Notes: generated by a model not told the origin, from the letters alone. Shown: positions 36,539 to 45,551, numbered from the stretch's first letter. The stretch: DNA of 64,000 nucleotides from Oceanobacillus jeddahensis (GCF_000750635.1 NZ_CCDM010000004.1:310001-374000); one strand, 5' to 3'. Numbers and translations: made by a program.

Positions 36539-37018
36539 TCATCGCTGCTTTTGATTAAGAAAAAATTGAACACCTGCCTTATCAACAAAGCTTAATTGAT
36601 CTTCTTTCAATAAAATAGCTAACTCGTCAATGTTTATCCATGTTATATTATCTGTATCATCACCTTTATTGAGAAGCTCCCCAGCAGCTTTACATTTAAA
36701 ATATACTCCAAATGAATCTACTGGCCCTTCTATAGTCTGGTATACTGCATAAGGAGCCATACATTCGACGGTGAATCCTTCATCTGTAGCCGTTTCTACT
36801 CTATCAGTTGGATCTATTACTTCTTTCAGCTTAAGACCTGTTTCCTCTTTTATCTCTCTTTCTAAGCAATCCAGCAAAGTCTCGAACTGCTCCAGTCTTC
36901 CACCGGGCAGTTCTATTGGAGTGCTGTGTTCATTTGCTCTGACCCGACGCTGAACTAGTATTTCTTCTCCTTGTTCAGTTTCCCTTATAATAAAAGCCCT
37001 AACATTTGTATGAATCAT
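36539..37018 (-). CDS. Nudix hydrolase
   Basis: A 159-aa Nudix enzyme with canonical box GGRLEQFETLLDCLEREIKEETGL. N-terminus VRAFIIRETEQGEEILVQRRV is the usual first strands. Middle gene of three consecutive Nudix genes. ATG 37018 has AGGGAGG 9 nt upstream. Substrate not predictable. Confidence 0.88.
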   Translation of the reverse strand: MIHTNVRAFIIRETEQGEEILVQRRVRANEHSTPIELPGGRLEQFETLLDCLEREIKEETGLKLKEVIDPTDRVETATDEGFTVECMAPYAVYQTIEGPVDSFGVYFKCKAAGELLNKGDDTDNITWINIDELAILLKEDQLSFVDKAGVQFFLNQKQR

Positions 37019-37050
37019 TATTTTCCTCCCTATCTGCTATAACCATTTTT

Positions 37051-37530
37051 TCATTTATTCCTATCGTCCCAAACTAAATTCTTATCTAATCGATAAAAAC
37101 AGGTATACCTATCTTTCAACCATTCTAACAGTGGGTTGACTACAGCCGGATTTTTTATATAGTTCTCGATTTCTCTAATAGGAACCCATTTAACGTCTGT
37201 AATTTCACCATCTGGATCGTTTATTTTAAGAACTTCTCCTTTCTTAACTGATACATTGCAAACTGTCACGAAACTATGGGCAGCATGCTCCTTGATAAAA
37301 CTTTCATGAATATAAGCTATTTCAAAATGTGTGACGTTTAACCCTGTTTCTTCCCGAACCTCTCTGGATAGCGCTTTTTCAATGGTTTCTCCTTGTTCTA
37401 TCTGACCACCAGGCAGACTCCAAATATAATTCACATAAGCATCTTTATTCTGTACTAAAAGAACTTTTTCATTTTCTAATATAATTGAGGACACGATTCG
37501 ATATAATTTAAAATGATTGAAGTCTTTCAC
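37051..37530 (-). CDS. Nudix hydrolase
   Basis: A 159-aa Nudix enzyme with canonical box GGQIEQGETIEKALSREVREETGL; ends with a tail WLKDRYTCFYRLDKNLVW. First of the three-gene Nudix run on the minus strand. It is only moderately similar to its neighbours by eye, so the run looks like a collected set rather than a recent tandem duplication. Confidence 0.88.
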   Translation of the reverse strand: MKDFNHFKLYRIVSSIILENEKVLLVQNKDAYVNYIWSLPGGQIEQGETIEKALSREVREETGLNVTHFEIAYIHESFIKEHAAHSFVTVCNVSVKKGEVLKINDPDGEITDVKWVPIREIENYIKNPAVVNPLLEWLKDRYTCFYRLDKNLVWDDRNK

Positions 37531-37957
37531 CCCATTCCACCTAACATTTATTATATTTGAAATATTCGTCCACTTTCATGTTATTTATTATTGTATCCAA
37601 TAATAAATAGCATTTCTAATTGGATAGACCCTATAATGAAAGCCCTTTCTCTATTCTCACTAGTTTCCAATCATTTAGCAACTTCTGTTAAACTCCTTAC
37701 TTTTTCTCTCTTATACATCAGTCTTCTTTTCTATAAATATAAAATATCTCTAGGCTTATAGCTTCATTTTAGGTGATTCTCCATATTCCGCTTAAAACCC
37801 CACTTGACCAATTGGATTTCTTGTATTATTGTATAATCCAAGTAATCAGTCAATTTAGAATCAAAGTATTTTTATACTAATTCAAACAATTATTGATCTG
37901 ACAAACTATTAAGTAAGATAGGTGTACAAGAATACATAACGAAAGGAGGAAGATATT
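37531..37957 (+). other. 427-bp intergenic region upstream of the catabolic operon
   Basis: Contains a perfect 12-bp AT-rich hairpin TATTTATTATTG-tatc-CAATAATAAATA at 37582-37609, and a TATAAT at 37832-37837, 121 bp upstream of the operon's first GTG. No acceptable -35 was found 16-18 bp upstream of that TATAAT, so the promoter may need an activator. No small ORF with an RBS was seen. Confidence 0.4.
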
Positions 37958-38371
37958 GTGGAAAGAGTTTTAAGTCGAGAAGAGATAAGTAATTCAATAA
38001 CAAATTCTCCTTTCCATCGTTTTTTAGGTCTTGAATTAGCTGATACAACAGATGAATCGCTTACCCTTAAGCTTTCATTTAAAGACTCATTTATAGCTGG
38101 AGATAAAGTAGATTATATTCATGGCGGTATTCTGGCAAGTATTATTGATGTCGCTGGATATTTTGTACTTTTTCAAGTCTTAAATATACCAGCCCCAACA
38201 CTTGATCTTCATATCAATTACTTGAGGGCTGCTAAAAAAGAAAACTTATATGCGGAAGCAACTATTGTTAAATTAGGAAGATCCGTCAGTACTGCAGACA
38301 TTGTGGTTACAAACGAAGATGGAAAAAAAATAGCTGTCGGCAGAGGGCTTTATAGTACAAATCAATCATAA
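37958..38371 (+). CDS. PaaI-type hotdog thioesterase
   Basis: A 137-aa acyl-CoA thioesterase. The hotdog helix motif IHGGILASIIDVAGYF (HGG...D) is the PaaI/YdiI signature. Starts at GTG 37958 with AAAGGAGG 9 nt upstream. First gene of the seven-gene operon; it should hydrolyse an acyl-CoA made by the ligase encoded next, giving CoA release or proof-reading. Confidence 0.87.
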   Translation: MERVLSREEISNSITNSPFHRFLGLELADTTDESLTLKLSFKDSFIAGDKVDYIHGGILASIIDVAGYFVLFQVLNIPAPTLDLHINYLRAAKKENLYAEATIVKLGRSVSTADIVVTNEDGKKIAVGRGLYSTNQS

Positions 38372-38386
38372 AGGAGGAACCAGCAA

Positions 38387-39937
38387 ATGGATAATTATAA
38401 TTTCGCCCAAATTATTCATCGTTCAGCAGATCGCGCTCCTTCTAAGACAGCACTTATTACAAATGAAAAGACATTAACTTATTTGCAATTAAAAGAACGC
38501 GTTAATCAGGCTGGTAATTTTTTTAAATCATTAAATATTCAAGCTGGTGACCGAGTAGCTGTCATGTTTCCAAATGATCATCGTTTTTTAGAAATTAACT
38601 TTGGGTTAATGGCCATTGGTGCAATCCCTGTTCCAATGAATATCAATCTTGGGGCTGATACGCTGGGTTATATATTAAATGACAGCGGAAGTAAACTGCT
38701 TATTTATCATCATTCTTTGGAGTCAAAAGCTCGTTTGCTTCATGAAGAAAATGATTTGAATCACTATATTATTGCCGGCGAGAATGTAGAAGGAACTGTC
38801 TCTAATTTATATTACGATAAGGAAATAAAGGCGCAGTCAACAACCCTGACTATTTATCACGCTGGTTCTGATGAACTCTGCTATTTGCCGTATACATCCG
38901 GATCAACAGGAAATCCCAAAGGCTGTAAGCTAACACACAAAGGCCAGTACTGGAATGTTCAATCTACTGCAGAGGTTAGAAATCAAACTTCTGAAGATCG
39001 ATCGCTGGTTGCAGTACCCCTTTTTCACAAAAATGCGATGGCCGAAATTAAAAGAACCTTTTACCTGGGAGCATCAACGGTTGTTTTACCAAAAGTCGAT
39101 ATTGTCGCTATGCTACAATCCATTCAAAAGCATCAGTGTACATTTATGACAGGGGTTCCGGCAGTCTATCGTTCCATTGTCAACCACTTGAGAGACAGCT
39201 CTACGACGTATGATCTGTCTTCCTTACGATTTGTATTATGCGGTTCCTCTGATGTACCAAAGGAATTGCTGGATGAGATCCATAAGCGAATGGGTACAGA
39301 AGTTTATGAAGGTTATGGACTTACAGAAGGCGGACCGATTGTGCTTGCTTCCAGGAAAGGATTTTCAAAATTAGGTTCAGCAGGCCTTCCTGTCCCGGGG
39401 TGCAGTATCAAAATAATGAGCGAAGAAGAAAAACCTCTTCCCGCCGGAGAAATTGGAGAATTATGGGTGAACAATCCTGGTATTGCAGATGGTTATTGGA
39501 ATTTACCTGAAGTTTCAAAAAAACGTTTTACAGCGGATGGCTGGCTGAAAACAGGTGATTCTGCCTATCAGGATGAAGACGGATTTGTTTATATCATTGG
39601 CCGGAAAGATGACATGATTAATATAGGCGGCGAAAATGCCTATCCAAAAGAGATAGAAAACATTTTACTTAAGCATGAAAAAATCAAAGATGTTTGTGTA
39701 CTTGCTATTTCCCATGAGCAAAAAGGGCAAGTTCCCGTAGCGTTTGTCGTACCAAGCACTGCCCTTGAAGAAGAAGAGATAAAATCTTTCTTTATCGATA
39801 ATGGTCCAGCATATGCTCATCCAAGACATGTCTTTTTCCTTGATGAACTACCATTAACAGGACCAGGAAAAATAAACCGAACTGAGTTAAAAAATAAATT
39901 AAAGGCACTATTTGCGGAAAGGAAAATCGAAAAATGA
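38387..39937 (+). CDS. Acyl-CoA synthetase (AMP-forming)
   Basis: A 516-aa ANL-family ligase. P-loop YTSGSTGNPKGCK at about 168, A5 EGYGLTEGG, A7 KTGD, A8 GRKDDMINIGGENAYPKEIE and the catalytic C-terminal Lys in TGPGKINR. Similar to medium-chain/aryl acid CoA ligases; the substrate acid is unknown but the operon's importer may bring it in. Overlaps the next gene by 4 bp (ATGA), so coupled. Confidence 0.9.
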   Translation: MDNYNFAQIIHRSADRAPSKTALITNEKTLTYLQLKERVNQAGNFFKSLNIQAGDRVAVMFPNDHRFLEINFGLMAIGAIPVPMNINLGADTLGYILNDSGSKLLIYHHSLESKARLLHEENDLNHYIIAGENVEGTVSNLYYDKEIKAQSTTLTIYHAGSDELCYLPYTSGSTGNPKGCKLTHKGQYWNVQSTAEVRNQTSEDRSLVAVPLFHKNAMAEIKRTFYLGASTVVLPKVDIVAMLQSIQKHQCTFMTGVPAVYRSIVNHLRDSSTTYDLSSLRFVLCGSSDVPKELLDEIHKRMGTEVYEGYGLTEGGPIVLASRKGFSKLGSAGLPVPGCSIKIMSEEEKPLPAGEIGELWVNNPGIADGYWNLPEVSKKRFTADGWLKTGDSAYQDEDGFVYIIGRKDDMINIGGENAYPKEIENILLKHEKIKDVCVLAISHEQKGQVPVAFVVPSTALEEEEIKSFFIDNGPAYAHPRHVFFLDELPLTGPGKINRTELKNKLKALFAERKIEK

Positions 39938-40914
39938 AAGCAGCTTTAATTACAAAACATGGTGATATTGAAAATGTAATTGTTGGAGACTACCCAACAC
40001 CGGAGGCAGGAGAAAATGAAGTCCGAGTAAAGGTAGAAGCAGTAGCTCTTAACCATCTTGATATTTTTGTCAGAAGAGGAATTCCTGGAAGAACATTAGA
40101 ACTTCCCCATATTTCAGGAGGAGATATTACGGGAGTTGTTGATGAAATTGGGTCAAATGTAACCAATGTAAAACCAGGAGACAGAGTTTTGATAGACCCT
40201 GCTATCCCGGGTCATGGAGCTTTAGGCGAAGATTTAACAGGAGGACTTGCCGAATATATCTCGGTACCTGCAAGTAATTGCCTGCCGCTGCCGGATGAAA
40301 TCTCTTTTGAAAAAGGAGCCGCACTTCCAATCGCATACGGAACTGCATGGAGAATGTTAATTACAAAAGGAAAGCTGCAAGCTAATGAAACAATTGTTAT
40401 CTTAGGTGCCAGCGGCGGAGTTGGAAATGCCGCTGTATTAATCGCAAAATTAGCAGGCGCCAATGTTATTGTTGCTGCAGGTTCTGAGGAAAAACTTCAA
40501 AAGTTAAAAGAATTAGGTGCCGATCATCTCATTAATTATAATGAAGTTGACTTCGGAAAAGAAGTTTGGATGTTAACCAATAAACAGGGAGCAGATGTGA
40601 TCGTTGATTATACTGGTAAAGCTACTTGGCCAAAAAGTATTCTCGCTACGAAAAAAGGAGGAAGAATACTAACATGCGGAGCTACAACCGGTTTTGATGC
40701 TGTGACAGATTTACGTTACGTCTGGACACGTGAAATCACTATTCAAGGATCCAATGGCTGGGAGCAAAAAGATTTAGAAACACTATTAGATTTAGTGAAA
40801 AAAGGAAAGCTTGACCCAATTATTGACCAGGTCCTCCCTATTGAAGATATCCAGAAAGCACATCAGTTGATTGAACAACGGGAGATATTCGGAAAAATCA
40901 TTATTAAACCTTAG
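39934..40914 (+). CDS. MDR quinone oxidoreductase-like enzyme
   Basis: A 326-aa medium-chain dehydrogenase/reductase of the quinone oxidoreductase/enoyl-reductase type: N-terminal GroES-like domain, then Rossmann motif GASGGVGNAAVLIA at about 154. The Cys cluster of the structural zinc is missing, as in the non-zinc members; His42-like residues of the catalytic zinc are not evident. NADPH-dependent reduction of an enoyl-CoA or quinone is plausible in this operon. Confidence 0.85.
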   Translation: MKAALITKHGDIENVIVGDYPTPEAGENEVRVKVEAVALNHLDIFVRRGIPGRTLELPHISGGDITGVVDEIGSNVTNVKPGDRVLIDPAIPGHGALGEDLTGGLAEYISVPASNCLPLPDEISFEKGAALPIAYGTAWRMLITKGKLQANETIVILGASGGVGNAAVLIAKLAGANVIVAAGSEEKLQKLKELGADHLINYNEVDFGKEVWMLTNKQGADVIVDYTGKATWPKSILATKKGGRILTCGATTGFDAVTDLRYVWTREITIQGSNGWEQKDLETLLDLVKKGKLDPIIDQVLPIEDIQKAHQLIEQREIFGKIIIKP

Positions 40915-40952
40915 TAAAAGATTTTGAGGGAAAGATCCGAGGTGAGATTCAA

Positions 40953-41711
40953 TTGCGTAACTGGAAAATTAGAGTTTTACAAGCTTTAACGATTATCTTT
41001 TTTATAGTACTTTGTGAATTTGTTGTTCAACGTGGAATAATTTCGGATCTTTACTTAGCAGCACCTTCGAATGTCGTTGTGACTTTATATGAGCTAATCA
41101 TAAGCGGCGAATTAACAGGACACTTTTTAACGACTGTTCTTGAATTTGCAATTGGTTTTGGCGCAGCTATATTGCTGGGGGTAGGACTCGGATTTGCGAT
41201 GGGTCTATCTAAACCTTTAGAAGGATATTTCACACCGTTATTATCCGCTTTAATGGCTGTGCCGACAGTAACCATTATCCCCTTATTGATTTTATGGCTG
41301 GGGATGGGGCTTTTAAATAAGATTGTTGTTGTCTTTTTATTCACATTTTTCCTAATTGTATTTAATACGATTACTGGTGTGAAGGCTACCCTTCCTAACC
41401 ATATTAAAGTTGCCAGAGTATTTGAAGCATCCCGTGCACAACTTATCACAAAAGTTATTATCCCTTCTGCGGCCCCGTCTATTTTTGCAGGGCTACGGGT
41501 AGCTGCTGCGACTGGACTTGTCGGGGTTCTGTTTGCTGAAATGCTCGCTTCTCGTGAAGGGCTCGGCTATTTATTGAACATGGCTACACAGTTCTATGAT
41601 ACTGGTCAACTTTTTGCAATTATTTTAGTTGTTACAGCTTTATCCGTTTTAATTATTGAATTAATCAATCTGATCGAACGGATATTTTTCACAAAATGGA
41701 AATCGTTATAA
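40953..41711 (+). CDS. ABC importer permease (SsuC/TauC-like)
   Basis: A 252-aa permease with six helices and the EAA loop (RAQLITKVIIPSAAPSIFAGLRVA). TTG start at 40953 with GAGGTGA 8 nt upstream. It is the membrane component of an NMT1/SsuA-type uptake system with the binding protein at 41731 and ATPase at 42720. Family substrates include sulfonates, taurine, thiamine precursors and aromatic acids. Confidence 0.88.
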   Translation: MRNWKIRVLQALTIIFFIVLCEFVVQRGIISDLYLAAPSNVVVTLYELIISGELTGHFLTTVLEFAIGFGAAILLGVGLGFAMGLSKPLEGYFTPLLSALMAVPTVTIIPLLILWLGMGLLNKIVVVFLFTFFLIVFNTITGVKATLPNHIKVARVFEASRAQLITKVIIPSAAPSIFAGLRVAAATGLVGVLFAEMLASREGLGYLLNMATQFYDTGQLFAIILVVTALSVLIIELINLIERIFFTKWKSL

Positions 41712-41730
41712 TCGGAGGGTTCGACAGCAT

Positions 41731-42711
41731 ATGGAAAATTTCAAAAAGAAATCTATATTAACAGTAGTTTTACTGAGTTTATTGACATTAGGATTAGCAG
41801 CCTGCTCCGATTCAGATTCAAGTGAGGATAATGACGGTTTAGACCAGGTCACCTATTCCGCTTTTGATGGACTTAATGGAATGGCAGTCCGTTTTGGAGG
41901 AGAAAAAGGTTTCTTTGAGGATGAAGGAATTGACATTGAATTTGTCGTTGCAGAAGATGAAGTTTCTGCATTAACAAGCGGCGATGTAGATATTGCCGAT
42001 GGTTCTACAACCCGTGTTATCGTCGGCGCCGGTCGTGGAGCACCAATAAAAATGATTGCTTCCATGTACCGTACACAAGGTCCTTTCTATTTACAGGCAG
42101 GTAATGATATTGATTCTGTTGAAGATCTTAGAGGACAAGATATTGGAGTAGGTATTGTAGGATCAGGAATGGACGTTTATGCAAGATATATTTTAGAAGA
42201 GCATGGAATAGATCCTGATAATGATGTGAACCTGATTGATAACGGAACGTATCAACAGGGATATGCCACACTGCAAAATGAACAAGTAGATGCAACCATG
42301 ATTCACGAACCATTCGTAACAATGGGAGAAGAAAGTGGAGAATCGCATTTACTGGCTCAAGGTTGGGATTACTTGCCAGACTTCCATACAGGTGTTATTG
42401 CCGCTTCGGATTCTTTTATTGAGGAAAGTCCTGAAGTTATTGAACGCTTTTTAGAGGCTTATCATACAACCCAGGAATATGCGAAAAACAACCAGGAAGA
42501 ATATATTGACTATGTTGTAGAGCATATGGATATTGACCCGGAAGTGCTCGAGCAAGCATTGGATCGTGAAGATGAATTATGGACAAATGACATGCCGCTT
42601 GATGTTGAGCGTTTGGTAGAAACACAGAATATCCAATTAGATCTCGGATTCCAGGAAGAAGAATATGATATTGAATCCATGATTGATACAAGTTTTGTTC
42701 CAGAGGAGTAG
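41731..42711 (+). CDS. NMT1/SsuA-type substrate-binding lipoprotein
   Basis: A 326-aa binding protein anchored by lipobox LAAC (Cys25), followed by an acidic stretch and a two-lobe fold of the NMT1/THI5-like family (QVTYSAFDGLNGMAVRFGGEKGFFEDEGI). It captures the operon's substrate outside the cell. The acidic surface fits a halotolerant host. Substrate unknown; the neighbouring CoA ligase points to a carboxylic acid rather than a sulfonate. Confidence 0.88.
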   Translation: MENFKKKSILTVVLLSLLTLGLAACSDSDSSEDNDGLDQVTYSAFDGLNGMAVRFGGEKGFFEDEGIDIEFVVAEDEVSALTSGDVDIADGSTTRVIVGAGRGAPIKMIASMYRTQGPFYLQAGNDIDSVEDLRGQDIGVGIVGSGMDVYARYILEEHGIDPDNDVNLIDNGTYQQGYATLQNEQVDATMIHEPFVTMGEESGESHLLAQGWDYLPDFHTGVIAASDSFIEESPEVIERFLEAYHTTQEYAKNNQEEYIDYVVEHMDIDPEVLEQALDREDELWTNDMPLDVERLVETQNIQLDLGFQEEEYDIESMIDTSFVPEE

Positions 42712-42719
42712 ATTTAATA

Positions 42720-43490
42720 ATGAGTAAAGTATTCGATATCCAACATGTTTCTAAGGTGTTTGACAATGAAACAGTGGCGCTAAAAGAGATTGATTTATCC
42801 ATTGAAGAAAATGAATTCGTTTGTTTTCTTGGACCAAGCGGATGTGGGAAAAGTACACTTTTAGAACTCTTATCAGGGCTCGAAAAACCTTCAGAAGGAA
42901 AGATTTCTTTTAAAGAAGAAGCGCTGAACAGCCCCAATAAAAAAATTGGGTTTGTTTTCCAGGATGCTTCTCTTTATCCATGGAGAACTACCATGAAAAA
43001 TGTGGAATTTGGAATGGAGTTAAATGGTGTCTCCAAAAAGGAACGCAGAAAAAGAGCTCAGCATTATCTCTCTCTTGTAGGTCTGGAAGGATTCGAAAAA
43101 AAATATCCTCATCAATTGTCCGGCGGGATGCGTCAGCGTGCAGGGATTGCCCGGGCATTCGCCAACCAGCCGGATGTACTGCTAATGGATGAACCCTTTG
43201 GTGCACTTGACCATCTGACACGGATACAATTACAAAAAGACTTACTCGAGATGTGGACAAAAGAGAAAAAAACAGTCGTATTTGTCACCCATGATATTGG
43301 AGAGGCAATCTTCCTGGCAGACCGTATTGTTTTGTTTTCACCTAGACCAGGAAAAATAAAAGAAATCATCACTCTAAAGCAGGAACGGCCGAGGGATACA
43401 CAAGATCCAGAGCTTATTCATAAGCAAAATGAAATATACGCCAGTCTTCAGGGGTATGAAGAAAATAAAGGAATTGAATACAATATCTAA
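42720..43490 (+). CDS. ABC importer ATP-binding protein (SsuB/TauB-like)
   Basis: A 256-aa ATPase with Walker A GPSGCGKST, Q-loop FVFQDASLYPW, signature LSGGMRQR, Walker B VLLMDEPFGALD and switch His FVTHD. Nitrate/sulfonate/taurine-type importer ATPase. Starts 8 bp after the binding-protein stop, so strongly coupled. Confidence 0.92.
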   Translation: MSKVFDIQHVSKVFDNETVALKEIDLSIEENEFVCFLGPSGCGKSTLLELLSGLEKPSEGKISFKEEALNSPNKKIGFVFQDASLYPWRTTMKNVEFGMELNGVSKKERRKRAQHYLSLVGLEGFEKKYPHQLSGGMRQRAGIARAFANQPDVLLMDEPFGALDHLTRIQLQKDLLEMWTKEKKTVVFVTHDIGEAIFLADRIVLFSPRPGKIKEIITLKQERPRDTQDPELIHKQNEIYASLQGYEENKGIEYNI

Positions 43491-43525
43491 AAAAATAATT
43501 ACTTCACGCCCAAGGAGGCTAAATA

Positions 43526-44317
43526 ATGAGTATATTTTCAAAAGATGCATTAGCAGATAAATCGATTATCGTAACTGGTGCTTCTGGAGGAATAGGCAAA
43601 GCAGTTGTTCATACATTAGTAAATATGGGAGCAAATGTTACAGCAAGTGGACGTAACGTGGATAAACTGGATTATCTAAAAGAAATAGAAACTGGTTCTA
43701 TTCAATTTGTTCAGGCTGATATTCGAAAGCCTGATGAACGTGAACATCTCGTTGAAAAAGCATTGGAAGCAAACGGCTCTCTATATGGATTAGTAAATGC
43801 GGCAGCAGCTTCAGGATCTTTTGGCGGTGATCATTTAGAGACCATTGAAGAAGACCAGCTTACAAATATCATGGAGACTAACTGGTCAGCAACTGTCTTA
43901 CTCACTCAATTGGCATATAAAAAAATAGCCTTACAACGTGAAGGTGCTATTATAAATATTTCTTCCCTTTCCGGTATCCGCGGAGTGAAAGGAAATATTC
44001 CTTATTCCAGCAGTAAGTTTGCTTTAATTGGCTTTACTCAATCACTCGCTGTTGAAGCCATTGAGCATGGGGTAAGAGTAAATGCGATATGCCCGGGATA
44101 TGTTGACACAGAAATGGGTTACCATGCTATCCTTTCCCAAGCTAATGCTGCCGGCAGGTCCTACGAAGAACAATTGAAGCTTATTGAAGAGCAAATTCCA
44201 TCTGGCCATATAACACAGCCGGCGGAAGTTGCTAATATAACTGCTTTTTTATTAACAGATGCTACCCGCAACATCGTCGGAGAATCTGTGAAAATGAGCG
44301 GTGGGGTTTATATGTAA
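43526..44317 (+). CDS. SDR-family oxidoreductase
   Basis: A 263-aa short-chain dehydrogenase: cofactor motif TGASGGIG, NAAA-like segment at AAAASG, catalytic Ser in ISSLSG and YSSSK. Terminal gene of the operon; probably oxidises or reduces a hydroxyacyl intermediate with NAD(P). The operon terminator at 44662 is separated from it by repeat copy C. Confidence 0.9.
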   Translation: MSIFSKDALADKSIIVTGASGGIGKAVVHTLVNMGANVTASGRNVDKLDYLKEIETGSIQFVQADIRKPDEREHLVEKALEANGSLYGLVNAAAASGSFGGDHLETIEEDQLTNIMETNWSATVLLTQLAYKKIALQREGAIINISSLSGIRGVKGNIPYSSSKFALIGFTQSLAVEAIEHGVRVNAICPGYVDTEMGYHAILSQANAAGRSYEEQLKLIEEQIPSGHITQPAEVANITAFLLTDATRNIVGESVKMSGGVYM

Positions 44318-44333
44318 CAGCCCCACACCCGCT

Positions 44334-44658
44334 ATAAAACGAAACTTCACTCAGTGGGAGTTTTCGACGCACAACTCTTTACGATGGGACGAGTAACCGC
44401 AAAAGCTCTTCGGTGGGACGAGTAATCCCAGTCCCAGGACGTGCTAGTGTAGACGTTGCGACAATGGTTTTCGATGGGACGAGTAATCGCAGTCCCAGCC
44501 CCAACCCCAGGAGGTCGCGAACTTAGTCTGCCGTTCTTCTCCCACTGAGTTAGCCTAAGTGATTCAGGGAGGTAGCTCACCTGATCTCCCGCCTAAATAA
44601 GTTTATTTTTACGCTTTATTTTGAGACGGGAGTTTTACGGACGGTTCTCCGTGATAAA
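44334..44658 (+). mobile_element. Structured repeat, copy C (largest, 315-bp body)
   Basis: Body 44339-44653 between ATAAA at 44334-44338 and 44654-44658. It carries the conserved left stem CAGTGGGAG/CTCCCACTG and right arm, plus a long internal insert with three hairpin modules: a degenerate one at 44386, and GGGAC-loop-GTCCC at 44415-44435 and 44476-44496. It lies between the last gene of the catabolic operon and that operon's terminator, so it is transcribed as part of the 3' untranslated region. Confidence 0.85.
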
Positions 44659-44661
44659 CTT

Positions 44662-44713
44662 AAAAATCATCCTTGCGTTACATCACCTGAGATGCAGCAA
44701 GGATGATTTTTTT
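44662..44713 (+). terminator. Terminator of the catabolic operon
   Basis: AAAAATCATCCTTGC / GCAAGGATGATTTTT, 15-bp perfect stem, 20-nt loop, ending in T7. Confidence 0.85.
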
Positions 44714-44784
44714 ATATTCATCGCTATCCAATTATCTGCTTTCCATCTTTATTTCTTAGATAACATGACGTACGAAATTATTTG

Positions 44785-45003
44785 TCACGCTTTATGATTT
44801 CTTTTTCTAGCAAAATAGAGAAATATTAATTGACCTATCAGCACAAAGATAAAAAATGCCCCTAACACAATAAATGCAATTAATCTTAACTCTGGGGTCT
44901 GTACTACTCCGGCTCCATCCACATTTCGAACACTAATCACAATGGAAGCCGCTGCAAATAATAGTAACCAAATTATATTTGTGATCCACCACAGTTTCAT
45001 CAT
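44785..45003 (-). CDS. Small two-helix membrane protein (DUF3923-like)
   Basis: A 72-aa protein with two helices (about 6-24 and 42-64) and a basic C-terminus ARKRNHKA. ATG 45003 has AGGTG 6 nt upstream; the frame extends to GTG 45012, which is inside the RBS. Resembles Bacillaceae DUF3923 proteins. Function unknown. Confidence 0.65.
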   Translation of the reverse strand: MMKLWWITNIIWLLLFAAASIVISVRNVDGAGVVQTPELRLIAFIVLGAFFIFVLIGQLIFLYFARKRNHKA

Positions 45004-45069
45004 CCATATCACCTATTCCATTTCATACTTAAATCTGCCCTGTAACTATGTAAAATAACCCGTTCCCTT

Positions 45070-45523
45070 TTATTTGTAAAGTTCTTTAGAAGAAACCCAC
45101 TCCATAAATTGTGCGTATGGGTAATAGGTTGTTCCGTTCAGCTCTACCTTGGGAGCATCCGGATATTTTCTTAATAAGTCTTCTATCTCATCTTTATTTA
45201 AATTAACATAAAACTCCAGATCACTCTTTTTGATAAAGGTATTATAGTGTTTATTGGTTTCTGGCCGGCTAAAATGCTGCAGACCTTTTCCGATAAAACG
45301 AAACTTCACTCAGTGGGAGTTTTCGTTCTTCTCCCACTGAGTGTTAGTTGAGTGATTCAGGGAGGTAGCGTCCGTTATCTCCCGCCTAAATATATTTATT
45401 TTTACGCTTTATTTTGAGGCGGGAGGTTTACGGACGGTTCTCCGTGATAAAATATCCCATCGATGCTAACCCGATAGCCAGCATAAAGAAACCAAAACCT
45501 AAACCTGACAGCTCTATTTCCAT
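45070..45523 (-). pseudogene. Small membrane-protein gene split by repeat copy B
   Basis: The 5' part starts at ATG 45523 (GGGAG 8 nt upstream) and encodes an N-terminal membrane helix ending MGYFI. The 3' part, 45294-45070, continues GKGLQHFSRPETNK and ends in a small HTH-like segment (NKDEIEDLLRKYPDAPKVEL... WVSSKEL). Removing exactly 154 bp (element body 45298-45446 plus one ATAAA) joins the two in frame at Ile-Gly to give a 99-aa protein. As it stands the gene is broken; the 3' part may be expressed from within the repeat. Confidence 0.8.
45293..45451 (+). mobile_element. Structured repeat, copy B (minimal, 149-bp body)
   Basis: Body 45298-45446 flanked by ATAAA at 45293-45297 and 45447-45451. 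The shortest full copy: stem CTCAGTGGGAG/CTCCCACTGAG with only a short loop, then AGTGATTCAGGGAGGTAGCGTCCGT, CTCCCGCC/GGCGGGAG with GTCCGT/ACGGAC extending it. It lacks the internal arm, so that arm is an optional insert. Because it interrupts a gene, it proves the element moves or moved and shows its exact ends. Confidence 0.88.
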
Positions 45524-45551
45524 TTCATTCTCTCCCAACTTTTTTTCAAAT

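Noticed and set aside
37803..37837. TTGACC...TATAAT as a promoter for the catabolic operon
   Set aside because: The spacer is 22 bp, too long for sigma-A, so it was noted only as part of the intergenic region.
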